Below, in pieces: positions 31,974 to 40,978 of a DNA stretch of 64,000 bases. The notes under the pieces are model-generated. The model searched no databases. It was not told the DNA's origin and saw only the letters and a program-made list of their open reading frames with translations. The position numbers and the translations under genes are program-made. The stretch's first letter is position 1, and every line of letters begins with the position of its first letter. Source of the DNA: Alphaproteobacteria bacterium (GTDB taxonomy: Bacteria; Pseudomonadota; Alphaproteobacteria; Sphingomonadales; Sphingomonadaceae); NCBI GenBank assembly GCA_018970445.1, contig JAGWWF010000001.1, positions 62,001 through 126,000 on the forward strand, in the 5' to 3' direction.

Positions 31974-32131
31974 CTGAAATCCCCTTGAACCCTTGCCGTC
32001 TGCGGCGGCCGCGCCCGAATTGCCCCCACACAGGCAGCTTCGGTGGCCGTGCCCCGGTCATCCCACTGTCATGCCCAGCAACTGTTGGCTTGGTCAAGGT
32101 GCCAATCTTCCCCCCGCGCCAGCAATGAATC

Positions 32132-32147
32132 TGTGATTTGGATCACA
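32132..32147. promoter_or_regulatory. CRP-type operator between the permease and the arginine operon
   Basis: TGTGATTTGGATCACA is an exact TGTGA-N6-TCACA match, the E. coli CRP consensus. It is centred 52 nt before the hydrolase start and 167 nt before the permease start. A CRP/FNR-family activator responding to cAMP or another signal could control both directions. Confidence 0.7.
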
Positions 32148-32190
32148 AAAAACACTGGCCGTTGCACGTCGCACAGGATAGGGTGACGCC

Positions 32191-33408
32191 ATGCACAGCC
32201 TGTCGCCCGCCGAATCCGCTGCGCTGGCCCTGCTTGCCGGCCAGCGCGGCGCCATGCTGGGCGAGATCGAGGGCTGGGCGGCGATCAACAGCGGCAGCGG
32301 CAATCTGGCCGGGCTGGCGGGCATGGCCGATGCGCTGGCCGCCGCCTTTGCGCCGCTGGGCGGCGACATCCGGCGGGTGCCGGCTGCGCCCGCCAGCCAG
32401 CTGGGCAGCGATGGCCGCGAACGCGCCCTGGCGCATGGCGACAATCTGCACATCGTCAAGCGGCCCGACGCGCCGCTGCGCGTGCTGCTGACCGGCCACA
32501 TGGACACGGTGTTCGGCCCCGATCATGTGTTCCAGGCCTGCCGCTGGCTGGACGACGACACGCTGAACGGCCCCGGCGTGGCCGACATGAAGGGCGGCAT
32601 TGCGGTGATGAAGGCGGCGCTGATGGCGCTGGAGGCCAGCCCCTTTGCCGGTGCCATCGGCTGGGAGGTGGTGCTGAACAGCGATGAGGAGGTCTCCTCC
32701 CCCGGATCGGCGCCGCTGCTGGATGCCGCTGCCCGCCGCTGCCACCTGGGGTTGACGTTCGAACCGGCGCTGCCCGATGGCACACTGGCCGGCGGCCGCG
32801 CCGGTTCGGGCAATTTTTCCGCCGCCATCCACGGCCGCGCCGCGCATGCCGGGCGCAATCCGGGCGACGGCCGCAATGCCCTGCTGGCCGCGGCCGATCT
32901 GGCGCTGCGGCTGGCGGCACTGGCCGGCGATGATCTGGGCGTGAACCCGGCGAAGATCGAGGGCGGCGGCCCCAACAACATCGTGCCCGATCTGGCGGTG
33001 CTGCGCTGGAACATGCGGCCGCGCACGGCACAAGCCCAGGCCCGCGCCGAAGCCGGCATCAACGCCGCCGTGGCGGATGTGGCGCTGGCCCATGATGTGC
33101 ACATCCATGTGCATGGCCGCTTTGCCCGACCGCCCAAGCCGCTGGACGCGCATCAACAGCGCCTGTTCGATCTGGTGCAGGGCTGCGGCGCGGCGCTGGG
33201 CCTGGCCATCGGCTGGCGCGACACCGGCGGCGTGTGCGACGGCAACAACATCGCCGCCACCGGGTTGAGCGTGGTCGATACGCTGGGCCCGCGCGGCGGG
33301 GCAATCCATTCGGCCGACGAATTTCTGTGCGCCGATTCGCTGGAGGAGCGGGCGACGCTGGCGGCGCTGGTGCTGATGCGGGTGGCGCAACGGGGGTGGG
33401 TGCGATGA
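32191..33408 (+). CDS. M20-family metallo-hydrolase of the arginine operon
   Basis: 405 aa amidohydrolase of the CPG2/ArgE/DapE superfamily. All di-zinc ligands and the catalytic Glu are visible: H103 and D105 in TGHMDTVF, bridging D132 in ADMKGG, E166 (general base) and E167 in SDEEV, E191 in FEPAL and H373 in HSADEF; the dimerisation-domain His is in AAHAGRNPGDGRNAL. M20 enzymes remove acyl or carboxy-terminal Glu groups; several accept N-succinyl substrates. As first gene of an ast operon without astE, it is a candidate N-succinylglutamate desuccinylase. It overlaps astA by 4 nt. AGGATAGGG lies 7 nt before the ATG. Confidence 0.85.
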   Translation: MHSLSPAESAALALLAGQRGAMLGEIEGWAAINSGSGNLAGLAGMADALAAAFAPLGGDIRRVPAAPASQLGSDGRERALAHGDNLHIVKRPDAPLRVLLTGHMDTVFGPDHVFQACRWLDDDTLNGPGVADMKGGIAVMKAALMALEASPFAGAIGWEVVLNSDEEVSSPGSAPLLDAAARRCHLGLTFEPALPDGTLAGGRAGSGNFSAAIHGRAAHAGRNPGDGRNALLAAADLALRLAALAGDDLGVNPAKIEGGGPNNIVPDLAVLRWNMRPRTAQAQARAEAGINAAVADVALAHDVHIHVHGRFARPPKPLDAHQQRLFDLVQGCGAALGLAIGWRDTGGVCDGNNIAATGLSVVDTLGPRGGAIHSADEFLCADSLEERATLAALVLMRVAQRGWVR

Positions 33409-34430
33409 CCGTGCCGGATGATCTGTGGCGGGTGCGGCCGGCGCACCGCGGCGACCTGCCCGCCATCCTGGATCTGGCCCGGTTGACCGGCGGCGGCTTC
33501 ACCAACCTGCCGCCTGACGAAGGCGCCCTGGCCCGCCGGCTGGACTGGTCGCTGGCCAGTTTCGCCCTCGCCGCCGATGCGCCGCACAATGAACTTTATC
33601 TGCTGGTGCTGGAACAGGTGGCCACCGGCCGCATCGCCGGCACCGGCATGATCTTCAGCCGGGTGGGCAGCGACTGGCCGTTCTACAGTTACAAGATCTG
33701 CACGCTGAAACAGACCAGCCGTGAACTGGGGCGGAATTTTTCCATACAGTTCCTGTCGCTCACCAGTGATTTTGATGGCGCGTCGGAAGTGGGCGGGCTG
33801 TTCCTGCACCCCGATTGCCGCAGCGGCGGGCTGGGCCGGCTGCTGGCGCGGGCGCGTTATCTGTTCATCGCCCGCCACCGTGCCCGTTTTGGCAGCCGGC
33901 TGATCGCCGAACTGCGCGGGCAGATGGACGATGAAGGCAATTCGCCGTTCTGGGATGCGCTGGGCCGGCAATTCTTTGGCCTGAGCTTTCCGCAAGCCGA
34001 CGCGTTCAATGCGCTCAACGGCAACCAGTTCATCGCCGATCTGATGCCGCGCCACCCGATCTACACCGCGCTGCTGCCGGAGGCTGCGCGCGCCGCCATC
34101 GGCCAGCCGCACGCCAAGGGCCGCGCCGCGCTGGCCATGCTGGAGGCCGAAGGTTTCCGGTTCGACAATTATGTCGACATTTTCGATGGCGGCCCCACGG
34201 TCAACGCCGAGATCGACCAGTTGAAGAGCGTACGCACCGCCCGCGACAGCTGCATTGCCGCGCTGGCCCCGGCCATCGCCGCGCCACAGCGCCTGATCGC
34301 CTGCGGGCAGCTGGGCGATTTCCAGGCCTTTGCCGCGCCGCTGGGCGATGATGGCACCCGCCTGGCCGCCGCCACGGCCGCCGCGCTGGGCATTGGCCCC
34401 GGCACAAGGATCACCCATGTCGATTATTGA
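33405..34430 (+). CDS. astA: Arginine N-succinyltransferase
   Basis: 341 aa. It transfers succinyl from succinyl-CoA to the alpha-amine of L-arginine, first step of the AST pathway. Family landmarks are FTNLPPDEGALARRLDWSL, YSYKICTLKQTSREL, SEVGGLFLHPDCRSGGLGRL (CoA-binding) and FWDALGRQFFGLSFPQAD. It resembles the GNAT-like fold of AstA/AruF. The start ATG 33405 overlaps the hydrolase stop (ATGA), and the end overlaps astD by 14 nt, so the whole operon is translationally coupled. Confidence 0.94.
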   Translation: MTVPDDLWRVRPAHRGDLPAILDLARLTGGGFTNLPPDEGALARRLDWSLASFALAADAPHNELYLLVLEQVATGRIAGTGMIFSRVGSDWPFYSYKICTLKQTSRELGRNFSIQFLSLTSDFDGASEVGGLFLHPDCRSGGLGRLLARARYLFIARHRARFGSRLIAELRGQMDDEGNSPFWDALGRQFFGLSFPQADAFNALNGNQFIADLMPRHPIYTALLPEAARAAIGQPHAKGRAALAMLEAEGFRFDNYVDIFDGGPTVNAEIDQLKSVRTARDSCIAALAPAIAAPQRLIACGQLGDFQAFAAPLGDDGTRLAAATAAALGIGPGTRITHVDY

Positions 34431-35826
34431 ACTGATCTCCACCGATCCCTGCACCGGGGATATGGTCTGGTCTGGCCCGGTGGCCGATTCCGGCGCTGTG
34501 GCCGCTGCCGTTGCCGCCGCCCGCGCCGCCGCGCCGGCCTGGGCGCGCACGCCGCTGGACGCGCGCATCGCCATCGTGCGCGCCTTCAAGGCGGCGGTGG
34601 AGGCGGTGGCCGATGAGTTTGCGCAGGCGATCGCCCGCGAAACCGGCAAGCCGCTGTGGGAAACCCGCACCGAAGTCGCCAGCGTGGCGGCCAAGGTGGA
34701 CATCTCCATCACCGCGCAGGCCGAACGCGCCGGTGAAAAGGCCGGCGAGGCGGCGGGGGCCCGGCAGCTGCTGCGCCACAAGCCGCACGGCGTGCTGGCG
34801 GTGCTGGGGCCGTATAATTTCCCGGCGCATCTGCCGGGTGGCCATATCGTGCCGGCGCTGCTGGCCGGCAATGTCATCGTGTTCAAGCCATCGGAACAGA
34901 CGCCGGCGGTGGCGGATTTCATGGCCGCGCTGTGGGCCAAGGCCGGGCTGCCGGAGGGTGTGCTGACTCTGGTGCACGGCGGCGGGGATGTTGGCCGCGA
35001 ACTGGCCGGGGCGCAGATTGACGGGCTTTTGTTCACTGGTTCGGCCCATGTGGGGGCGGCGCTGGCGCGGCAGTTTGCCGACACGCCGCACCGCATCCTG
35101 GCGCTCGAAATGGGCGGCAACAATCCGCTGGTGGCGTGGGACGTGAGCGACATCGATGCGGCGGCGGCCACGGTGGTGCAATCGGCCTTCCTGTCGGCCG
35201 GGCAACGCTGCACCAACGCGCGCCGGCTCATTGTCGGGCCGGGCAGCGAACCGCTGGTGGACGCCGTGCTGGCCTTGGCCGACCGGCTGATCGTCGGCGC
35301 ACCCTTCGACGAACCGCAACCATTCATGGGGCCGGTGATTGCCAACGCCGCCGCCGATGGGCTGGAGCGCGGCTGGGCCGGGCTGGTGGCTGCCGGTGGC
35401 CGGGTGCTGCGCCCGCTCATCCGTACCCGGGCCGACCGGCCGTTCCTGTCGCCAGCGGTCATCGACATGACCGGCCATGCGCCGTCTGATGATGAACTGT
35501 TCGGGCCGGTCTTGCAGATCATCCGCGTGACCGATTGGGATGCGGCCATCGCCGCGGCCAACGCCACGCGCTTTGGCCTGGCCGCCGGGCTGATCGGCGG
35601 CGATGCGGCGTTGTTCGATGATTTCTGGGCGCGCGCCCAGGCCGGCATCGTCAACTGGAACCGGCCCACCAACGGCGCATCGTCGGCCGCGCCGTTCGGC
35701 GGCATCGGCGCCAGCGGCAATCACCGGCCGTCGGCCTATTACGCCGCCGATTATTGCGCCTATCCGGTGGCGACGCTGGCCGCCGATGCACTGGGCGGCG
35801 GCATCACGACCGGGCTGCGCCGATGA
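34417..35826 (+). CDS. astD: Succinylglutamate-semialdehyde dehydrogenase
   Basis: 469 aa NAD-dependent aldehyde dehydrogenase. It oxidises N-succinylglutamate 5-semialdehyde to N-succinylglutamate, the fourth AST step. Catalytic Glu231 (ALEMGGNNPLV) and Cys265 (SAGQRCTNARRL) are in place, as is GPYNFPAHLPGGHIVPALLAG for cofactor binding. ATG 34417 has AAGGA 6 nt upstream; longer in-frame openings read through astA. No astC is adjacent, so the aldehyde must be made by an aminotransferase encoded elsewhere. Confidence 0.94.
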   Translation: MSIIELISTDPCTGDMVWSGPVADSGAVAAAVAAARAAAPAWARTPLDARIAIVRAFKAAVEAVADEFAQAIARETGKPLWETRTEVASVAAKVDISITAQAERAGEKAGEAAGARQLLRHKPHGVLAVLGPYNFPAHLPGGHIVPALLAGNVIVFKPSEQTPAVADFMAALWAKAGLPEGVLTLVHGGGDVGRELAGAQIDGLLFTGSAHVGAALARQFADTPHRILALEMGGNNPLVAWDVSDIDAAAATVVQSAFLSAGQRCTNARRLIVGPGSEPLVDAVLALADRLIVGAPFDEPQPFMGPVIANAAADGLERGWAGLVAAGGRVLRPLIRTRADRPFLSPAVIDMTGHAPSDDELFGPVLQIIRVTDWDAAIAAANATRFGLAAGLIGGDAALFDDFWARAQAGIVNWNRPTNGASSAAPFGGIGASGNHRPSAYYAADYCAYPVATLAADALGGGITTGLRR

Positions 35827-37085
35827 TCCGCGAAATCAACTTCGACGGCCTGATCGGGCCCAGCCACAATTATGCGGCGCTGTCGCTGGGCAACCTGGCC
35901 AGCGCCAAACATGGCGGGGCGACCAGCCGCCCGCGCGCCGCCGCCTTGCAGGGCATCGCCAAGATGCGCTTTGTCATGGGGCTGGGGCTGACCCAGGGCT
36001 TTCTGCTGCCGCTCGACCGGCCGGATGCGGGTTTCCTGCGCGCCATGGGCTTTGCCGGCAGCGATGAACAGGTGATCGCCCGCGCCGCCGCCGATGATCC
36101 GCGCCTGTTTGCCACCGCCGCATCGGCCAGCAGCATGTGGACGGCCAACGCCGCCACCGTTTCGCCGGCGCCTGACACGGCCGACGGCCGCTGCCACATC
36201 AGCGCCGCCAACCTGTCGCGCATGGCGCATCGCAGCATCGAACAGGCGCAAACCCATGCGCAACTGGCCCTGGCCTTCGCCGATCCAGCGTTCGCGGTGC
36301 ATCCGGCGCTGCCTGCCGCGTTCGGGGACGAAGGCGCGGCCAATTTCATGCGCCTGTGCAGCGCCCATGATGCGCCCGGCCTCGAAATCTTCGTGTTTGG
36401 CGAGGAGGGCGGCCGCTTCCCCGCCCGCCAGAACCGCAGAGCCAGCGAGGCCATCGCCCGCCGCCATGGCGTGTCGAATGCGCTGTTCGTGGCGCAAAGC
36501 CAGGCCGCCATCGATGCTGGCGCCTTCCACAATGATGTGGTTGCGGTCGCCAACGGCCATGTGCTGTTCGCCCACGAGCACGCCTTCGCCGATGCGGCCA
36601 GCTTGAAGGCCGAAATTGCCCGCCTGAGGCCCGATGCGATGTTCGTCGAGGTGCCAGCCAGCGCCGTCAGCCTGGCGGATGCGATCAAATCCTATCTGTT
36701 CAACAGCCAGCTGCTCACCCTGCCCGATGGCAGCATGGTGCTGGTGCTGCCCAAAGAGGCCGAGGAGACGCCGAGCGTGAAGGCCTATCTGGCGGCGCTG
36801 GTGGCGGGGAACGGCCTGATCCGCGCCGCGCATTTCGTCGATGTGCGCGAATCGATGCAGAATGGCGGCGGCCCGGCGTGCCTGCGGCTGCGCGTCGTGG
36901 CGGATCCGGCCCGCGTCGATGCCGGCTTCCTGCTGGATGAAGCCAAGGCCGACCGGCTGGAACGGCTGGTGGAGCGCTGCTGGCCCGAAGCGATCGGCCC
37001 GGCAGACATGACCAATGCCGACTTGTGGCGCGACGTGAAGGCGGCGCGGGCGGCGCTGTTGGTGGAGCTTGGGTTGAACCTCTGA
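35823..37085 (+). CDS. astB: N-succinylarginine dihydrolase
   Basis: 420 aa guanidino-hydrolase of the pentein fold. It converts N-succinylarginine to N-succinylornithine plus two NH3 and CO2, second AST step. Motifs: EINFDGLIGPSHNYAALSLG at the N-terminus, NRRASEAIARRHG, the catalytic-region AFHNDVVAVANGHVLF and the terminal nucleophile in NGGGPACLRLR. The start overlaps astD by 4 nt. It is the last gene of the operon; a repeat doublet follows 10 nt after the stop. Confidence 0.95.
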   Translation: MIREINFDGLIGPSHNYAALSLGNLASAKHGGATSRPRAAALQGIAKMRFVMGLGLTQGFLLPLDRPDAGFLRAMGFAGSDEQVIARAAADDPRLFATAASASSMWTANAATVSPAPDTADGRCHISAANLSRMAHRSIEQAQTHAQLALAFADPAFAVHPALPAAFGDEGAANFMRLCSAHDAPGLEIFVFGEEGGRFPARQNRRASEAIARRHGVSNALFVAQSQAAIDAGAFHNDVVAVANGHVLFAHEHAFADAASLKAEIARLRPDAMFVEVPASAVSLADAIKSYLFNSQLLTLPDGSMVLVLPKEAEETPSVKAYLAALVAGNGLIRAAHFVDVRESMQNGGGPACLRLRVVADPARVDAGFLLDEAKADRLERLVERCWPEAIGPADMTNADLWRDVKAARAALLVELGLNL

Positions 37086-37094
37086 GGGCGCGGC

Positions 37095-37190
37095 CCCCTC
37101 CGTCGCCTGCGGCGCCACCTCCCCCAGAGGGGGAGGAACTGACTGATCCTCCCCCTCTGGGGGAGGTGCCGAGCGAAGCGAGGCGGAGGG
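37095..37190. repeat. Inverted doublet of the same unit as at 8456-8565, head-to-head
   Basis: The copy at 37147-37190 reads TCCTCCCCCTCTGGGGGAGG onward and ends GGCGGAGGG. A reverse copy lies at 37095-37136, and the TCCTCC ends face each other across 10 nt. The unit matches the repeat after pgeF but with the opposite relative orientation. It immediately follows astB and may end that transcript. Confidence 0.82.
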
Positions 37191-37265
37191 AGGCGGGCTC
37201 AGTGCTTTCGTGACGTCGAACGGGCTTCGCGCGAGTCCGCGCGCGGCACGCGCGCTGGCCGCGCT

Positions 37266-38717
37266 TCAGCGGAACGGCGGCTCGTCAAAGGCGCGCAGCT
37301 TGCGGCTGTGCAGCGCCGGGCCTTCATCGCGCAGGATCATCATCGCTTCGATGCCGATCTGCAGATGTTCGGAAATCGCGCCTTCGTAAAAGCGGTTGGC
37401 CTGGCCGGGCAGCTTGATCTCGCCGTGCAGCGGCTTGTCCGACACGCACAGCAAGGTGCCATAGGGCACGCGGAAGCGATAGCCCTGGGCCGCGATGGTG
37501 GCCGATTCCATGTCGATGGCGACCGCGCGTGACTGGTTGAAGCGCAGGCTGGAGCGGGAATAGCGCAATTCCCAGTTGCGATCGTCCGTCGTCACCACCG
37601 TGCCGGTGCGCAGGCGCGGTTTCAGCGCGTCGCCGCTCAACCCCGTCACCTTCTGGGTCGCCAGTTGCAGCGCCTTCTGCACTTCCGACAGCGCCGGGAT
37701 CGGGATTTCGGCGGGCAGCACATCATCCATCACATGATCATCGCGCAAATAGGCGTGGGCCAGCACATAATCGCCGATGGCCTGGGATGGGCGAAGGCCG
37801 CCGCAATGGCCGATCATCAGCCAGGCTTCCGGGCGCAGCACGGCGAGGTGATCGCAGATCGTCTTGGCATTGGCCGGGCCAACCCCGATATTCACCAGCG
37901 TGATGCCGCTGCCGTTGGGGCCGATCAGGTGCCAGGCCGGCATCTGGTTCTTGCGCCAGGCAAAATCGGCGGCGGCGCGTTCCGCATCGGGATCAGCGGC
38001 GGTGATGTCCAGCCCGCCGGGGCAGGCGAGGCGATCATAGGCGCCATTTTCCCCTGGCCCCAGCTGCCGGCAGGCCCAGCGCACGAATTCATCGACATAG
38101 CGGTGATAGTTGGTGAGCAGGATGTAATGCTGGAAATCCTCCGGCGCGGTGCCGGTATAATGTTTCAGCCGGGCCAGTGAAAAATCGGTGCGCGGGCCAT
38201 CGAACAGGGCGAGCGGGCGGCGATCGACGCGGGCCTCGTCCCACAGGCCGTCGGCCAGTTCATCACCGATCTGCTGCAATTCTGTGGTGGGGAAATGCCG
38301 GGCCAATTCGGCCGCCGCGACGCCATCCAGCTTCAGATCGGCAGCGCCATCCAGCACATAGGGATAGGGAATTTCCACCTCGGAGCGGCCAACGCTCACC
38401 ATCACGTCATAATCGGCCATCAGCAGGCCCAACTGTTCCTCCAGATAGGCGCGATACAGGGCGGGGCGGGTGATGGTGCTGGCATAGCTGCCGGGGCGAT
38501 TGAGCCGGGCAAAGGCCCGGATCGGCCGCAGGGCGCGGTGTTCGCCGGCAAATTCCAGCCGCAGTTCGGGATAGGCCCAATCGCCGCGCACGCGGCTGGC
38601 GCCATCGGGGGCAATGCCGGAATCGATGAACAGTTTCAGCGCGGCGCGCAGATCGGCAACCGATTGGCTGTGGATGGCGATCAGTTGATCGACGATGGTG
38701 GCGGGGGCAAGATTCAT
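37266..38717 (-). CDS. amn: AMP nucleosidase
   Basis: 483 aa, the length of E. coli Amn. It hydrolyses AMP to adenine and ribose 5-phosphate, adjusting adenylate pools. An N-terminal regulatory domain (RPIRAFARLNRPGSYASTIT) is followed by a nucleoside-phosphorylase-fold catalytic domain: TLVNIGVGPANAKTICDHLA, MIGHCGGLRPSQ, the AIDMESATIAAQGYRFRVPY substrate loop and the CVSDKPLHGEIKLPG region with the catalytic Asp. ATG 38717 is used. It is divergent from the acyl-CoA dehydrogenase gene (54-nt gap). Confidence 0.95.
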   Translation of the reverse strand: MNLAPATIVDQLIAIHSQSVADLRAALKLFIDSGIAPDGASRVRGDWAYPELRLEFAGEHRALRPIRAFARLNRPGSYASTITRPALYRAYLEEQLGLLMADYDVMVSVGRSEVEIPYPYVLDGAADLKLDGVAAAELARHFPTTELQQIGDELADGLWDEARVDRRPLALFDGPRTDFSLARLKHYTGTAPEDFQHYILLTNYHRYVDEFVRWACRQLGPGENGAYDRLACPGGLDITAADPDAERAAADFAWRKNQMPAWHLIGPNGSGITLVNIGVGPANAKTICDHLAVLRPEAWLMIGHCGGLRPSQAIGDYVLAHAYLRDDHVMDDVLPAEIPIPALSEVQKALQLATQKVTGLSGDALKPRLRTGTVVTTDDRNWELRYSRSSLRFNQSRAVAIDMESATIAAQGYRFRVPYGTLLCVSDKPLHGEIKLPGQANRFYEGAISEHLQIGIEAMMILRDEGPALHSRKLRAFDEPPFR

Positions 38718-38771
38718 CAGCGGCCAATGCCACGAATTGCCTGCGCCTTGCCAGCCCCCTATGACAGCGCC

Positions 38772-39920
38772 ATGAGCCAGTTTGACCTGACCGACGACCA
38801 GCGCGCCATCCAGGAGGCCGCCCGCCGCTTCACCGCCGAAGCGATCACGCCGCACGCCGCGCGCTGGGATGCGCAGCATCATTATCCCAAGGATGTGGTG
38901 CAGTCCGCCGCGGCGCTGGGCTTTGGCGCCATCTATGTCAGCGAGGCGGGTGGCGGCATCGGCCTGGGCCGGCTGGAGGCCGCGCTGATCATGGAGGCGA
39001 TGGCCCATGGCTGTCCGTCCACATCGGCCTTCATCTCCATCCACAACATGGCGGCGTGGATGATCGATTGTTTCGGCAGCGATGCGGTGAAGGCGCGGTA
39101 CCTGCCCGGCCTGGTCAGCATGGACAGCATCGCCAGTTACTGCCTGACCGAGCCGGGTTCGGGTTCGGATGCGGCGGCGCTGAAGACGCGCGCGGTCAGG
39201 GATGGCGATGATTATGTGGTGACCGGGTCGAAGGCATTCATTTCCGGCGGCGGGGTGAATGATCTTTATGTCACCATGGTGCGCACCGGCGGCGATGGCC
39301 CCAAGGGGATTTCCTGCCTGGTGATCGAGAAGGACATGCCGGGCGTGAGCTTCGGCGCGCCGGAACGCAAGCTGGGCTGGCGATCGCAGCCCACCGCGCA
39401 GGTGAATTTCGATGGCGTGCGCGTGCCCGCGGCCAATCTGGTGGGGGCCGAAGGCCAGGGCTTTGCCATCGCCATGGCCGGGCTGGATGGCGGCCGGCTC
39501 AACATCGGCGCGTGCAGCCTGGGCGGCGCGCAGCGGGCGCTGGACGAAGCCATCGCCTACACCCGCCAGCGCCAGCAGTTCGGCCGGGCGATCGCCGATT
39601 TCCAGGCCACCCAGTTCCGTCTTGCCGACATGGCGACCGACCTCGCTGCGGCTCGCGCCCTGCTCTATCAGGCCGCCGCCAAGGTGACGGACGGCGCCGC
39701 CGACAAGACGATGTTTGCCGCCATGGCCAAGCGCTTTGCCACCGATGCCGGCATGGCCATCGTGGACAAGGGGCTGCAGATGTTCGGCGGCTATGGCTAT
39801 CTGCAGGATTTCCCGATGGAGAAATTGTTCCGCGATCTGCGCGTGCACCAGATACTGGAAGGCACCAACGAGATCATGCGGGTGATCACCGCGCGCGAGC
39901 TGCTGCGTTTTTGCAATTGA
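38772..39920 (+). CDS. Acyl-CoA dehydrogenase, isobutyryl-CoA dehydrogenase-like
   Basis: 382 aa. It has a complete classical ACAD set: YCLTEPGSGSDAAALKTRAV, FISGGGVNDLYVTMVRTGGD, RQQFGRAIADFQATQFRLAD, QMFGGYGYLQDFPMEKLFRD, and ILEGTNEIMRVI with the base Glu363. The overall pattern is nearest the ACAD8/isobutyryl-CoA or short-branched type used in valine breakdown. No other valine genes are next to it, so the substrate is an inference. ATG 38772 gives the conserved MSQFDLTDDQRAIQ start. Confidence 0.9.
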   Translation: MSQFDLTDDQRAIQEAARRFTAEAITPHAARWDAQHHYPKDVVQSAAALGFGAIYVSEAGGGIGLGRLEAALIMEAMAHGCPSTSAFISIHNMAAWMIDCFGSDAVKARYLPGLVSMDSIASYCLTEPGSGSDAAALKTRAVRDGDDYVVTGSKAFISGGGVNDLYVTMVRTGGDGPKGISCLVIEKDMPGVSFGAPERKLGWRSQPTAQVNFDGVRVPAANLVGAEGQGFAIAMAGLDGGRLNIGACSLGGAQRALDEAIAYTRQRQQFGRAIADFQATQFRLADMATDLAAARALLYQAAAKVTDGAADKTMFAAMAKRFATDAGMAIVDKGLQMFGGYGYLQDFPMEKLFRDLRVHQILEGTNEIMRVITARELLRFCN

Positions 39921-40002
39921 AAATCACGATTAACCAAAGACTTGTTGCGTTGACCCCGGATAACTGGTTGTCTGGCGCCCTCATCGTTGTGTGGAGAGGC
40001 GT

Positions 40003-40539
40003 ATGAAGGCGATTCTGCCGGTTGTGGCATTGGTTAATATTCTGGCGGCATCGCCGGCGCTTGCGGCCTTCACCCTGGCCAACAACAATGGCGGCGATGG
40101 CTATGTCGTGGTCGATCCGCTCGATGATCGCATCTTCACCCTGTTTGGTGCCAACAACAGTGTCGATCTGGCCGGTCTGGACAATCTGACCACCTATGGC
40201 ACCGTCGCCACGACGGCCCGCGTCTATGATGTGCGCTGGAGCCATGTCACCGAAGACAGCAGCGCCAATTGGGATCCGGGCGGCTGGTTTCTCAACGCCG
40301 ATTTCATCCCGCTCACCGACGATGCTGTCACCACCGGCGTCATCCAGGGCGGTCGCTTCCAGATCACGGTGAATCCCGGCGATCAATGGGGCTTCTATGT
40401 CTACACCACCGAAGGCGATTTCGGCCGTGGTGCCCTGTCTGTCTCCATGGTGCCGGAACCGGCCAGCTGGGCGCTGCTGATCGCCGGCTTCGGCCTGACG
40501 GGTGCAGCGCTGCGGCGGCGGCGGTCGCTGGCGGCCTGA
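40003..40539 (+). CDS. PEP-CTERM sorting-domain protein
   Basis: 178 aa. Signal peptide 1-23 (ILPVVALVNILAASPALA), a passenger of about 125 residues with repeated NN/NG and beta-strand segments, then the sorting signal MVPEPASWALLIAGFGLTGA with LRRRR and five residues to the end. No Cys. It is exported and would be processed by exosortase, which is not in this window. GGAGAGG precedes ATG 40003. The upstream 80 nt is AT-richer than its surroundings and may hold its promoter. Confidence 0.9.
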   Translation: MKAILPVVALVNILAASPALAAFTLANNNGGDGYVVVDPLDDRIFTLFGANNSVDLAGLDNLTTYGTVATTARVYDVRWSHVTEDSSANWDPGGWFLNADFIPLTDDAVTTGVIQGGRFQITVNPGDQWGFYVYTTEGDFGRGALSVSMVPEPASWALLIAGFGLTGAALRRRRSLAA

Positions 40540-40546
40540 CAGGCTG

Positions 40547-40568
40547 GGGGGCTTTTCAAGCGGCCCCC
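40547..40568 (+). terminator. Hairpin after the PEP-CTERM gene
   Basis: GGGGGC and GCCCCC form a 6-bp stem with a 10-nt loop, 7 nt after the stop codon. There is no T-tract, so the call is weak. Confidence 0.3.
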
Positions 40569-40588
40569 AAGCCGGCACTGTCTGGCAC

Positions 40589-40978
40589 ATGTCGATGAAA
40601 GCTGCGCCGCGCGCCCTGCCCGCCTTTGCCTGCCTGAATGCCGTGATCGCGCTGGCGTTCGGCACCTTTGCCGCCCACGGCATCGATGATCCCCAGGCGC
40701 GCGACTGGATCATGACCGGCGTGATGTTCCAGTTGCCGCATGTGGCCGCCGTGTTCGGCCTTTTGGCCTGGCGGCGCTCCACCCTGGTCTATTCCGGGGC
40801 CTGGGCGGTGAGCATCGGCAGCTTCATTTTCGCGATGGACCTGAACCTGCTGGCGATGGGTGCCCCGCGTTGGGTGGCGGCCCTGGCCCCGGCCGGCGGC
40901 ACCGCGATGATGTTCGGCTGGCTGTGGCTGGCGGTGATCGCCTGGGCCGGCGATGCACTGAACCGATTCGAGGACTAG
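40589..40978 (+). CDS. DUF423 membrane protein (YgdD family)
   Basis: 129 aa with four membrane helices: FACLNAVIALAFGTFAAHG (carrying the GTFAAHG family signature), MFQLPHVAAVFGLLAW, AWAVSIGSFIFAMDLNLLA and APAGGTAMMFGWLWLAVIAW. The family function is unknown. ATG 40589 is used; ATG 40595 is possible. The 3' end overlaps convergent thiL by 4 nt (the stops share CTAG). Confidence 0.87.
   Translation: MSMKAAPRALPAFACLNAVIALAFGTFAAHGIDDPQARDWIMTGVMFQLPHVAAVFGLLAWRRSTLVYSGAWAVSIGSFIFAMDLNLLAMGAPRWVAALAPAGGTAMMFGWLWLAVIAWAGDALNRFED

Noticed and set aside
38718-39848. Upstream in-frame extension of AMP nucleosidase to about 860 residues
   Set aside because: The extension is antisense to a complete acyl-CoA dehydrogenase. 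The protein from 38717 matches the E. coli Amn length.
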